A stretch of DNA of 32,496 nt from a virus: the IMG/VR virus record IMGVR_UViG_3300003937_000218, positions 1 to 32,496 of that record; one strand, 5' to 3'. This document shows positions 1-6,246 of the stretch, piece by piece. The position numbers and the translations under genes are program-made. The notes beneath the pieces are model-generated. The model saw only the letters and a list, made by a program, of their open reading frames with translations, did not search any database and had not been told where the DNA came from. The number at the start of each line of letters is the position of its first letter. The stretch's first letter is position 1.

Positions 1-1
1 T

Positions 2-643
2 AGAACTATTGCACATAATTTAATGGATAAAACATATACAATACATGATTATGATTACAATTTGGACTATGAAAAATCACACCATACAGAGCATGATGGC
101 AGTGGTGGTAAAACAGATGATAAATCAATGGCGCCAATGATAAACTATCATGGTAACCAATTTAGTGATTACGCAGAGACTCGTACATTTATGAAATCTA
201 ACACAACCAAAATACATAATGATTTTGAAGATGTACCAAAAGAAACAATGGCCAAAAGATTATCACAAAAGTTGGCTTTCGCCTCAATGCAGGTAGCACT
301 CACAGCAAGAGGATTCACAGGATTGTCCGCTGGTGATGTAGTCGCATTAGAGATTCCGTCATACGAACCGGCAGGTGTTGATAACCCTTTAGATCACGAT
401 CCCTATATGTCTGGACGCTACCTGGTTAAGAATATACGGCATAAAGTAGATACGGCTACAGATAAACACACAATGAATATTACGTGTATGAAGGACGCCG
501 TAAGAACTCCATATCCATCAGAGGAAATAGATACCTTTACAGGTAGGGAAAACACCGAGGCCACCAACGTATTACAGTATGACCTAGATGACGCAATAAT
601 AACTGAAGCAAATAAAGGAGGTCCACCAAGTGTACTCTCATAG
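2..643 (+). CDS. Baseplate hub protein, C-terminal part (gp27-like by position)
   Basis: The reading frame is open to the left edge, so only the last 213 residues are visible and the ATG at 23 is probably internal. The segment around LTARGFTGLSAGDVV, followed by a stretch ending in GRYLVKNIRHKV, resembles the tube-like hub domain of contractile-tail baseplates, where a β-domain is said to be placed on the tail axis. The next recognisable gene is a gp5-like needle. In T4 gp27 and gp5 form the central hub together, which favours a gp27-equivalent. The N-terminal ~60 visible residues are hydrophilic and rich in His and Asp, and the extreme C-terminus is acidic. It could instead be another hub component, since the N-terminal part is missing. 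Confidence 0.55.
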   Translation, partial: RTIAHNLMDKTYTIHDYDYNLDYEKSHHTEHDGSGGKTDDKSMAPMINYHGNQFSDYAETRTFMKSNTTKIHNDFEDVPKETMAKRLSQKLAFASMQVALTARGFTGLSAGDVVALEIPSYEPAGVDNPLDHDPYMSGRYLVKNIRHKVDTATDKHTMNITCMKDAVRTPYPSEEIDTFTGRENTEATNVLQYDLDDAIITEANKGGPPSVLS

Positions 644-771
644 GCTTAGAGAATCTCCGAGATTTCCGACCGCTCCGCTCGCTTTGACGATAGATATACT
701 AACGGAGGCCATATAAGAGGCCATGACGAGAGGATTTGACCATAACATATTAAAGACAAGATTAAGGAACA

Positions 772-1038
772 ATGAATATGACAATGTATAATAAAGAGAA
801 CAACCCTTATAGACACATAGACCTTATGCTCAAGGCGGCCTTTGTTAAATCATTTTCATGGGTTCAGAGAACATACACCACCGTGTGTATCAGAGGCAGG
901 CCAATAGCTAAAGTCATGCTAGCGCATGCCTATTCCATTGGAAAAGGTTATAACGCATTAATAAATAACAATACGCAGGCCTACAGAGACCACGTTAAGA
1001 ATAAAGGCCATTTGCGTAAGGATAAAAGTAATAGGTAG
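772..1038 (+). CDS. Unknown basic 88-aa protein between hub and needle genes
   Basis: I do not recognise this family. The ATG at 772 has a Shine-Dalgarno-like AAGGA four bases upstream (763-767), which supports this start. The protein is basic, mainly at its C-terminus, with a central hydrophobic/aromatic stretch, and no catalytic motif is visible. It lies between the hub and gp5-like genes, so a small baseplate role or a morphogenesis accessory role is possible but unproven. The 128 bases before it hold a short AATCT-CCG-AGATT hairpin and a GC-rich CCGCTCCGCTCGC stretch, with no T-run that would make a terminator. A 22-codon ORF (723-791) overlaps its start in another frame and is not called. 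Confidence 0.5.
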   Translation: MNMTMYNKENNPYRHIDLMLKAAFVKSFSWVQRTYTTVCIRGRPIAKVMLAHAYSIGKGYNALINNNTQAYRDHVKNKGHLRKDKSNR

Positions 1039-1095
1039 AAATGACGTATAGTGTAGAGATTAAAAACAAACATATATCGGAAAATATTTAAGACA

Positions 1096-2298
1096 ATGGC
1101 CAAATTTATAGGAAAGAATACAGAGTTTACATGGTTCAGTGGTGTCGTAGAGGACAGATTAGACCCAATTAAAACAGGCCGGCTTAGAGTAAGGTGTTTA
1201 GGTTTTCATACAGAAAATAAAAGTTTATTACCAACGGCCGATTTACCGTGGGCGACAGTGATGTTGTCTACGCAGAGTCCAGGTATTTCTGGACTAGGAA
1301 CTTCACCGAGTTTTTTAGTTGAAGGCAGTTGGGTATGGGGATATTTCCGTGACAGTGGCCACCAGGAGCCTGTCGTTTGTGGGAGTTTGCCAGGTAAACC
1401 GAAATATTATGGCAATCCTGACATGGGCTTTAATGACCCAATTAGGAGATCAGAGGATGATATTGAGGATGTGGCCATTGAGGATTACGGAAAAGATTCA
1501 GAAGATGACGACAATTACCACAAATCGGTATTCCCTAGAAACATAAACGAACCGGACACCAATAGACTGGCCGTTAATAACCCGGACTTGGAACACCCTA
1601 CGTTTACGGCAAGGAAGGCCGACAGAGAGGATCCCGAAAAAGGTAATTTGGAAATACCAACGGCGGACTTTGACGAGACGCAGGCCGCTGATGGCAGTAC
1701 AATAAAGGCCAGTGACTCGGACACCTGGGACCAACCAGAAATTCCTTACTCGGCCATTTACCCATACAATCATGTTTTTGAATCTGAACAAGGCCATATT
1801 AAAGAGTACGATGATTCTTGGGAGTATGATGAGTACACCAACAAATATCATTTTTACACACGTATACATGAACGCCACAAAAGTGGCACAGGTTATGAAA
1901 TAGATAATTCAGGTTCTATTGTAAAGAAAATAGTGGCCGACTCTTACGAGATTATTGACGCTGACCATTACATAAACATAAAACAAGATTCAGATATTAC
2001 AATCAATGGCCGCCACAAAATATTCATTAACAAAGATGGCTTTGAGGACAACCACTATGACATTCACGTGGGCGCAAATGCCAATGTGAACATACAAGTA
2101 GACAAAGGAGATATTAATATGGTGACCAAAGATGGCCGTATTAATGCCGTTAGCAGTGGCGATTACAATCTTAAAGTGGGTGGCAATTACACAATATCAG
2201 TAGAAGGAAATAAACAAGAAGACGTAGCAGGTACTAAAACATCTAACACAACAGGTGCAGTAATACATAGAGGGGCTACTATTGATTTGAATCCTTAA
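1096..2298 (+). CDS. gp5-like baseplate hub/needle protein without lysozyme domain
   Basis: Residues ~10-120 match the OB-fold start of T4 gp5: WFSGVVEDRLDPIKTGRLRV corresponds to WFVGVVEDRMDPLKLGRVRV, followed by LPWATVMLSTQSPGISGLG and a VEG.WVWGYF segment. Residues ~120-235 form a long acidic, Asp/Glu-rich linker. Residues ~250-400 are short alternating β-repeats (DITINGRHKIFINKDG, GDINMVTKDG, GNYTISVEGN) typical of the trimeric needle β-helix that pierces the outer membrane. T4 gp5 has 575 residues with a lysozyme domain between these parts. Here the protein has 400 residues and no lysozyme-like segment, so local peptidoglycan digestion must come from elsewhere or is not needed. The gene is unusually rich in GGCC. 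Confidence 0.85.
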   Translation: MAKFIGKNTEFTWFSGVVEDRLDPIKTGRLRVRCLGFHTENKSLLPTADLPWATVMLSTQSPGISGLGTSPSFLVEGSWVWGYFRDSGHQEPVVCGSLPGKPKYYGNPDMGFNDPIRRSEDDIEDVAIEDYGKDSEDDDNYHKSVFPRNINEPDTNRLAVNNPDLEHPTFTARKADREDPEKGNLEIPTADFDETQAADGSTIKASDSDTWDQPEIPYSAIYPYNHVFESEQGHIKEYDDSWEYDEYTNKYHFYTRIHERHKSGTGYEIDNSGSIVKKIVADSYEIIDADHYINIKQDSDITINGRHKIFINKDGFEDNHYDIHVGANANVNIQVDKGDINMVTKDGRINAVSSGDYNLKVGGNYTISVEGNKQEDVAGTKTSNTTGAVIHRGATIDLNP

Positions 2299-2490
2299 AC
2301 CACATAAAATTTTTCATATATGCCGGCGCTATTGATTTGGAGGTGGCCAGATTTAATCTATATTTGCAATAACAATCATTAGCATTATCCTTTATCTTAT
2401 TTTTTTCCTCCAGGATTTCGGTGGCCGGTGGTAGTCAACTGGAAGTTGATAGCTTGGAGCATTGACTTTATCATATAAATAGTATAAGAT
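2299..2490. other. Intergenic stretch with small hairpin
   Basis: This gap follows the needle gene. It holds a T-rich run near 2398-2407 and a small inverted repeat TCAACT-GGA-AGTTGA (2435-2449) with no T-run behind it, so it is not a convincing terminator. The 12-base string GCTATTGATTTG near 2328-2339 repeats part of the end of the preceding gene. A 20-codon ORF from 2320 has no ribosome site. A late-type promoter box lies at its right end. Confidence 0.4.
2474..2481 (+). promoter_or_regulatory. T4-type late promoter box (TATAAATA)
   Basis: An exact TATAAATA, the core of T4 late promoters read by the phage gp55/gp33/gp45 system, lies nine bases before the ATG at 2491. With T4 geometry (start about six bases after the box) the transcript would begin near 2487, giving a leader of about four bases. 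TTGACT at 2462-2467 lies only 7 bases upstream, too close to act as a sigma70 -35 for this box. Confidence 0.55.
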
Positions 2491-2592
2491 ATGTTAATGG
2501 ATTTAACTATAAATTTATTATTGATAAGTCTTCCTTTTTTATTAGTACTCGCATTACTGATTATGTGGAACAATGAAAAACCTGGCAAATAA
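2491..2592 (+). CDS. Tiny single-span membrane peptide (33 aa)
   Basis: This ORF encodes a short polar N-terminus, one long hydrophobic segment (roughly residues 5-26, rich in Leu and Ile) and a polar C-terminal tail (WNNEKPGK). That is the shape of a single-span membrane peptide. It sits nine bases after a TATAAATA late-type box, with only a weak AAGA as ribosome site. Its 3' end overlaps the next tiny ORF by 20 bases in another frame. Such pairs in phages can be lysis or envelope accessory proteins, but nothing here identifies a function. A chance ORF in a non-coding gap remains possible. Confidence 0.4.
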   Translation: MLMDLTINLLLISLPFLLVLALLIMWNNEKPGK

Positions 2593-2662
2593 GTTTTATT
2601 ACATTTGTGGGTTGCTGGCCATTATAACAGTATTTCTATCCCTATTATTATTATTCTATTAG
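2573..2662 (+). CDS. Second tiny single-span membrane peptide (29 aa)
   Basis: The ORF overlaps the end of the preceding 33-codon ORF in a different frame, as expected for translational coupling. A weak GGA lies five bases before its ATG. The peptide has a basic N-terminus (MKNLANK), then an almost continuous hydrophobic segment from about residue 10 to its end, containing GLLAIITVFLSLLLLFY. A positively charged start plus one membrane span suggests an N-in or signal-anchor peptide. No function is recognised; its support is the tandem arrangement and the membrane-like composition. Confidence 0.4.
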   Translation: MKNLANKFYYICGLLAIITVFLSLLLLFY

Positions 2663-2791
2663 ACACTAGGTCTATAAATCTTACAAAGCATATATAACGG
2701 TGTTGAGTTTCAAGGAAGGCTCCAAAGCCCTATAGGCCGGACACTTGATTACTATTCGCAAAAACAATTTACACTTTTAACACTAATCTAA

Positions 2792-2799
2792 TATAAATA
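2792..2799 (+). promoter_or_regulatory. T4-type late promoter box (TATAAATA)
   Basis: An exact TATAAATA lies in the gap before the 105-aa gene. It is about 88 bases from the ATG at 2888, so unlike most other boxes in this window it would give an ordinary leader. The predicted transcript start (about 2805) coincides with the first base of a perfect inverted repeat. Confidence 0.5.
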
Positions 2800-2804
2800 T
2801 AAGT

Positions 2805-2820
2805 GTTGGTATTTACCAAC
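2805..2820 (+). other. 5'-terminal hairpin of predicted late transcript
   Basis: GTTGGTA-TT-TACCAAC is a perfect 7-base inverted repeat; in practice this means six pairs around a four-base loop. It begins six bases after the TATAAATA box, at the predicted +1. A stem at the very 5' end of an mRNA can protect it from RNase E-type decay. It could alternatively be an operator-like palindrome. Confidence 0.35.
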
Positions 2821-2887
2821 TATTTCATTCTATATCTAATATTTCTGATTTGGTTTATTGATAAAAAAATAACCGTAAAGGGAATAC

Positions 2888-3205
2888 ATGGCACGAAATA
2901 CAGGCAAAGTAACATACCAGGATATTAAGTATGCTCTACTTGCATTTAAGAAGAAGGCACCTAAAGTACCGAATTATACGTGTACAGACATTGATAATAT
3001 AATTACCACTCTTGAACATTTACATAATGGCACGAAGAAGTTAACAAAGGTCCGTCTTGATGTTTTAGAACGCAAGTTGGAACGTCTACGATCTTCCAAT
3101 GAAATGCTAAGAGACTCGGGTATCTATTGGTATGGTATCTGTAAAAAGCTATTAGAACAATATGAAAGTGAGTTGAGCCATAAAAGTAAAAAAAATCGGA
3201 ATTAA
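2888..3205 (+). CDS. Unknown 105-aa helical, basic protein
   Basis: The start is well set by AAAGGGA five bases upstream of the ATG. The protein is basic and predominantly helical in character. A Leu/Lys/Arg-rich central part (around TKVRLDVLERKLERLRSSNE) looks like a short coiled coil, and the tail is a Lys/Ser run. No family is recognised. It is the first gene after a long gap with a late-type promoter and is followed 28 bases later by the 90-aa gene. Its stop codon lies in the loop of a strong inverted repeat. Confidence 0.6.
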   Translation: MARNTGKVTYQDIKYALLAFKKKAPKVPNYTCTDIDNIITTLEHLHNGTKKLTKVRLDVLERKLERLRSSNEMLRDSGIYWYGICKKLLEQYESELSHKSKKNRN

Positions 3206-3213
3206 GTTCCGAT
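3188..3213 (-). terminator. Intrinsic terminator in minus orientation
   Basis: ATCGGAA-TTAAG-TTCCGAT (3195-3213) is a perfect 7-bp stem with a five-base loop. On the minus strand it is followed by an uninterrupted T-run (complement of the A-run 3188-3194), which is the textbook form of a rho-independent terminator. On the plus strand there is no T-run. No minus-strand gene ends here; the nearest minus-strand genes are more than 3 kb away, at 6650-7501. Confidence 0.5.
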
Positions 3214-3233
3214 AGTTCTAGGAGGAACGAAAA

Positions 3234-3506
3234 ATGGGAGAATTTTTTCTTGTTATTATGATGTGTATAGGGACTGCTTGTCAGACGATACACAACGAAG
3301 TACCATTTGAAACATATGATAGTTGTTATCAGACATCGGTGGTGGTTGCAAGTGAATATAATAAGAAGTATCCTAATAGTAGAGGACAATGTTATTGTTT
3401 AACAAAAGAGCAATATGAAACTTACCTAAATAGTACTACAGAACAAGATAGAAGTATATTAGGTGAAGAGCCTAAAATAGGTAAACAAACTGGTATGCCT
3501 ATCTAA
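3234..3506 (+). CDS. Unknown 90-aa Cys-containing protein with hydrophobic N-terminus
   Basis: A near-perfect ribosome site (AGGAGG, 3220-3225) sets the start. The first ~15 residues are hydrophobic (FFLVIMMCIGTAC), like a short signal or membrane anchor, though it lacks the usual basic residues. Five cysteines (11, 16, 31, 53, 55) include a C-Y-C pair. The rest is polar with a Tyr-rich middle. If exported, the cysteines could form disulfides, which would fit the secreted thioredoxin-like gene nearby. No family is recognised. The next gene starts nine bases later. Confidence 0.6.
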   Translation: MGEFFLVIMMCIGTACQTIHNEVPFETYDSCYQTSVVVASEYNKKYPNSRGQCYCLTKEQYETYLNSTTEQDRSILGEEPKIGKQTGMPI

Positions 3507-3515
3507 AGGAAAATT

Positions 3516-3839
3516 ATGATTACATTAACAGAAGGTGCGAAAGCACATTTAAATAATTTAAAAGCAAAACATAAAGTAGATTATGTTAGACTAGAAGTCA
3601 AAGGTGGTGGCTGTGCAGGTCACGAATACGAATGGTCATTTATACCAAACGACTTTGAAAAGACACCAACTAAAGATGATATTATAGTTGACAATCTAGT
3701 AGTAATAGATAATCTATTTGAAATATATGTCGCAGGTATGGAGTTGGATTACAAAGAAGAAATCTTTGGTAGTTCTTTCCATTTTAAAAACCCTAATACT
3801 AAATCATCATGTGGTTGTGGAACATCATTTAGTATCTAA
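3516..3839 (+). CDS. HesB/IscA-type iron-sulfur cluster carrier
   Basis: The protein has the full A-type carrier layout: an N-terminal LTEGAKAHL helix, the GGGCAGHEYEW segment with Cys33, LDY at ~78-80, FKNPN at ~90-94, and the C-terminal CGCG with Cys99 and Cys101. These three cysteines bind the Fe-S cluster in IscA, SufA and ErpA. At 107 residues the length is normal, and AAAGGA lies upstream of the ATG. A-type carriers pass clusters to apo-enzymes. Here the gene directly precedes a radical SAM/SPASM pair, which needs [4Fe-4S] clusters, so it may serve the phage's own Fe-S enzymes or support host metabolism. Such genes are known in marine T4-like phages. Confidence 0.88.
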   Translation: MITLTEGAKAHLNNLKAKHKVDYVRLEVKGGGCAGHEYEWSFIPNDFEKTPTKDDIIVDNLVVIDNLFEIYVAGMELDYKEEIFGSSFHFKNPNTKSSCGCGTSFSI

Positions 3840-3847
3840 CATAAATA
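3840..3847 (+). promoter_or_regulatory. Late-promoter-like box (CATAAATA)
   Basis: CATAAATA matches the TATAAATA core at seven of eight bases and lies ten bases before the ATG of the radical SAM gene, right after the stop of the iscA-like gene. The position relative to the start matches the exact boxes elsewhere in the window, with a predicted leader of about five bases. Confidence 0.35.
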
Positions 3848-3857
3848 GTTTTATATT

Positions 3858-4541
3858 ATGGCTGAAACAAATAGAGAAAAGATTGAAGGTACAGAGATAC
3901 AACACGGTATCAAGATAAAGGAAAATTCCTTTTTTGATAGAAGACATAAGAGATTAAATATTGATTTATCTCATAGATGTCCGTTAGAGTGTTTACGTTG
4001 TGGTAGACAAAGAAGTTTTACAAGTAAAGGCCTAAAAGTACCAGGCAGAGATTTAACAATACCTGAATTTAATAAAATATTGGATTGGTTTCCACGAATA
4101 TCTTTTTGTGGCCAATATTCAGACCCAATACATCACCCACAAATAAACGAATTATTAAAAATCACAAAAGAACGTGGTACTAAAGTTGAAGTACATTTAG
4201 CTTCATCTTTAAAACCTATGAAACATTATATAGAGGCCTTTAAGGCAAACCCTAAAGCAAATTGGATATTTGGTATAGATGGCATACCTGAAGAAAGTCA
4301 TAAGTACAGAGTAAACCAAGATGGTAGAAAACTATTTAATATAATGTTAGAAAGTAAAAAGTATTTACAAACTAAACCTTTATGGCAATTTATTATATTC
4401 AGTTATAATGAACATAGTCTTGATGAGGCAATGAAAATGGCCAAAGAGGCTGATGTTAATTTTATATTAATTAATAGTGCAAGATGGACAGATGATGATG
4501 ATTGGTTAATGCCTAAAACAAAAAGGACAATAAATGACTAA
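3858..4541 (+). CDS. Radical SAM core protein (half of a split enzyme)
   Basis: The N-terminal region carries CPLECLRC, the CX3CX2C [4Fe-4S]/SAM motif (Cys41, 45, 48), followed by a SAM-barrel-like layout with hydrophobic strands (ISFCGQYSDP, FGIDGI, FILINSARW). At 227 residues it stops where other family members continue into a SPASM domain. That domain appears to be encoded by the next gene, which overlaps the stop by eight bases in another frame. There is no strong ribosome site before the ATG, only a CATAAATA box ten bases upstream. It is either a natural two-subunit enzyme or a fused gene broken by a frameshift. The substrate is unknown; SPASM enzymes often modify peptides. Confidence 0.8.
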   Translation: MAETNREKIEGTEIQHGIKIKENSFFDRRHKRLNIDLSHRCPLECLRCGRQRSFTSKGLKVPGRDLTIPEFNKILDWFPRISFCGQYSDPIHHPQINELLKITKERGTKVEVHLASSLKPMKHYIEAFKANPKANWIFGIDGIPEESHKYRVNQDGRKLFNIMLESKKYLQTKPLWQFIIFSYNEHSLDEAMKMAKEADVNFILINSARWTDDDDWLMPKTKRTIND

Positions 4542-4932
4542 AGTTACCGATAACTCTTTAGGTGTTGATTTATTAAATCTAACATCTAGAGCAGAAGGAG
4601 ATGTTGAGTTAGACCCTTTATGTTTTAAAGACGCAATTGCTTTAGCAGTTACTAATCAAGGTGTATTACTACCTTGTTGTAGAATGGACGATCCAGAAAC
4701 AATGAACGACCCATTAATGAAAGATATGTTGAACGCAAGTGTTATAAATGATAACAATAAAATAGAAGATATATTAAAATCAAAACAATGGAAACAATTT
4801 GCAAAAGACTTATCAAATAATATAGGACCAAATGCATGTAGGACTACATGTGCTAAGTTAAAAAAATATACACAAGTGGTAGAATGGATAGATACTGAAA
4901 AAGGTGTAGCAACAAGTGTGGAGAAAAAATAA
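4534..4932 (+). CDS. SPASM-like auxiliary Fe-S domain protein (second half)
   Basis: The protein has the cysteine pattern of a SPASM domain: Cys30, then NQGVLLPCC (Cys48, 49), then C-x3-C near the end (Cys102, 106). Such domains bind auxiliary [4Fe-4S] clusters in radical SAM peptide-modifying enzymes. It lacks its own CX3CX2C core and so must act with the upstream radical SAM protein. It overlaps that gene by eight bases (ATGACTAA) and has its own AAGGA ribosome site eight to ten bases upstream. That supports coupled translation of two polypeptides rather than a simple sequencing error. The next gene starts on the last base of this stop codon. Confidence 0.65.
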   Translation: MTKVTDNSLGVDLLNLTSRAEGDVELDPLCFKDAIALAVTNQGVLLPCCRMDDPETMNDPLMKDMLNASVINDNNKIEDILKSKQWKQFAKDLSNNIGPNACRTTCAKLKKYTQVVEWIDTEKGVATSVEKK

Positions 4933-5273
4933 TGAAAATATTAGTATTTCTTTTAGCAATGTTTTATGCTACAACAATACAAGCATTAGAATTATTAATG
5001 GCACACAATCCTAAATGTCACATTTGTAATAAATTCATGGATGAGGTTGCTATTGATTATGATAACAAAGAATTACCTTTGGTTATTATTAATCTATATA
5101 ATCAGCCTGAATGGTTTAAAGAAGCGTATGCTCAAAACAGAATTAAACCTATTAGAGGAACACCAACATTTATAATATGGAATGGTAGAAAAGAATTAGT
5201 TAGACTTGTAGGTTATAGTAATAAAGAAAGATTTTATAGGAGAGTAAAGGATATATTTATAAATGAGAAATAG
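4932..5273 (+). CDS. Secreted thioredoxin-like protein (CHIC active site)
   Basis: A signal peptide is visible at residues 1-18 (short basic start, hydrophobic core, cleavage near IQA-LE). The mature protein begins with a thioredoxin-fold strand, then C29-H-I-C32 as redox motif, and has the cis-proline segment GTPTF (Pro78) about 46 residues later. The length (113) fits a minimal periplasmic thioredoxin of the DsbE/SoxW type. It probably reduces or exchanges disulfides in the periplasm; the substrate is not evident, and the Cys-containing 90-aa protein encoded upstream is one candidate. The start overlaps the previous stop (TAATG), and the 3' end overlaps the SGNH gene by 11 bases. Confidence 0.75.
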   Translation: MKILVFLLAMFYATTIQALELLMAHNPKCHICNKFMDEVAIDYDNKELPLVIINLYNQPEWFKEAYAQNRIKPIRGTPTFIIWNGRKELVRLVGYSNKERFYRRVKDIFINEK

Positions 5274-6246
5274 AAAAAAATTGGTAATTGGTGGTTGTAG
5301 TTGGTCAGATATTAACTATATTGATTTAATAAATTCACAAGAAGCGCCTTTAGCAAAAGAAGGTGATGGTGTTGTACCACACCAAATGAAAAGAGAAGGT
5401 GCTCCAATAATTATTAAAGATTTTCCTAATTGGGCACAACTTCTAGCAAAAAAATTAGATATGGAATTAGTTTGTTTAGCTAAGTGTGGTTTTGGTCAAC
5501 AAGGAATATTCTCAACAATACAAGATTACGTGGCGAGACATGATCCACAAGAAATTGGTTTATGTATTGCAGCCTGGTCAAAAAGTCAAAGAGCAAATTG
5601 GCAAAAGAGAAAATTAGAATGGGAGGATGGTAGACCTAATTTATATGGTCATGTACATTTTTGGATATTAGATTCATTAAGATACATGTATGCCTTTCAA
5701 ACATTAATGGAATATAATAGAATACCATATAGACATTTTCAAATGATTTCTTTATTTGTAGATCATATCTATGAAGTAGAATATAAAGATAATGGTATAC
5801 CATTTAAAAAAATATATGATAGTTGTTGTGATGTAATTAAAACATCACCATACTTCCATAAAATGAAAAACTTTATTGGTTGGCCTATCATTGAGGAAGC
5901 TGGTGGTTTTGTTCTTGGTGATGTACAAATACATAAAAATTGGGGAGTGGAAAATAGATTAGCCAATAATTTAGCAAGTTCTTCCTTTAATCCTTATAAT
6001 AGAGATTATGAGGATAGAATAAAAGGTAGAAACAATAAAGAGTTATATAAAATATTTGGTAAACATGTAGGTATAGCTCCACGAGATATGATTAATTATG
6101 ATTATGTTATTAGTGACGCTAATCCACACCCAAATAAAAAAGGACATGAATGGATTGCAAACTGTGTAAGGTTATATGGTTTTAATAGTCAACGAGTTCA
6201 AGATAAACAATACTATCAGAAAATGTTGAGAAAGGAGAAAGAATGA
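5263..6246 (+). CDS. SGNH/GDSL-type hydrolase-like protein
   Basis: The N-terminus has LVIGGCSWSD (residues 8-16), the form of SGNH block I in which Ser13 would be the nucleophile. Near the C-terminus, SDANPHPNKKGHEWIA (284-299) supplies the Asp and His of block V. A middle block with AAWSKSQRANW could hold the Asn. SGNH enzymes are esterases, acyltransferases or acetyl-removing enzymes acting on lipids and polysaccharides. In phages they often act on host surface glycans. The gene overlaps the thioredoxin-like gene by 11 bases and the cytidylyltransferase gene by four (ATGA), so it belongs to the same transcript. Substrate and location are not visible; there is no signal peptide. Confidence 0.68.
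   Translation: MRNRKKLVIGGCSWSDINYIDLINSQEAPLAKEGDGVVPHQMKREGAPIIIKDFPNWAQLLAKKLDMELVCLAKCGFGQQGIFSTIQDYVARHDPQEIGLCIAAWSKSQRANWQKRKLEWEDGRPNLYGHVHFWILDSLRYMYAFQTLMEYNRIPYRHFQMISLFVDHIYEVEYKDNGIPFKKIYDSCCDVIKTSPYFHKMKNFIGWPIIEEAGGFVLGDVQIHKNWGVENRLANNLASSSFNPYNRDYEDRIKGRNNKELYKIFGKHVGIAPRDMINYDYVISDANPHPNKKGHEWIANCVRLYGFNSQRVQDKQYYQKMLRKEKE

Larger units (their letters stand above)
2663..2887. other. Intergenic region before the 105-aa gene
   Basis: No ORF or RNA gene is supported here. The stretch contains a near-consensus TATAAATC (2673-2680), an exact late-type box (2792-2799) directly followed by a hairpin, and a strong ribosome site (AAAGGGA, 2876-2882) for the next gene. I looked for a tRNA fold around the G/C-rich 2717-2750 and saw none. 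Confidence 0.4.

Noticed and set aside
645-690. Possible terminator after the hub gene (AATCT-CCG-AGATT and GC-rich CCGCTCCGCTCGC)
   Set aside because: The stem is five pairs and there is no following T-run on either strand.
723-791. 22-codon ORF overlapping the start of the 88-aa gene
   Set aside because: It has a fair ribosome site (AAGAGG) but no protein-like features and is out of frame with its neighbour; too short to support alone.
2397-2588. 63-codon minus-strand ORF in the gap after the needle gene
   Set aside because: Its only support is length. It lies opposite the two tiny membrane-peptide ORFs and has no recognisable motif; AAGAC-type ribosome sites are absent.
2663-2887. Possible tRNA or small RNA gene
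   Set aside because: No cloverleaf, CCA end or TΨC-like GGTTCRA box could be placed; the same search by eye elsewhere also gave none.
3003-3389. 128-codon minus-strand ORF
   Set aside because: It is the reverse frame of two plus-strand genes with good ribosome sites and contains the terminator hairpin; it reads as low-complexity.
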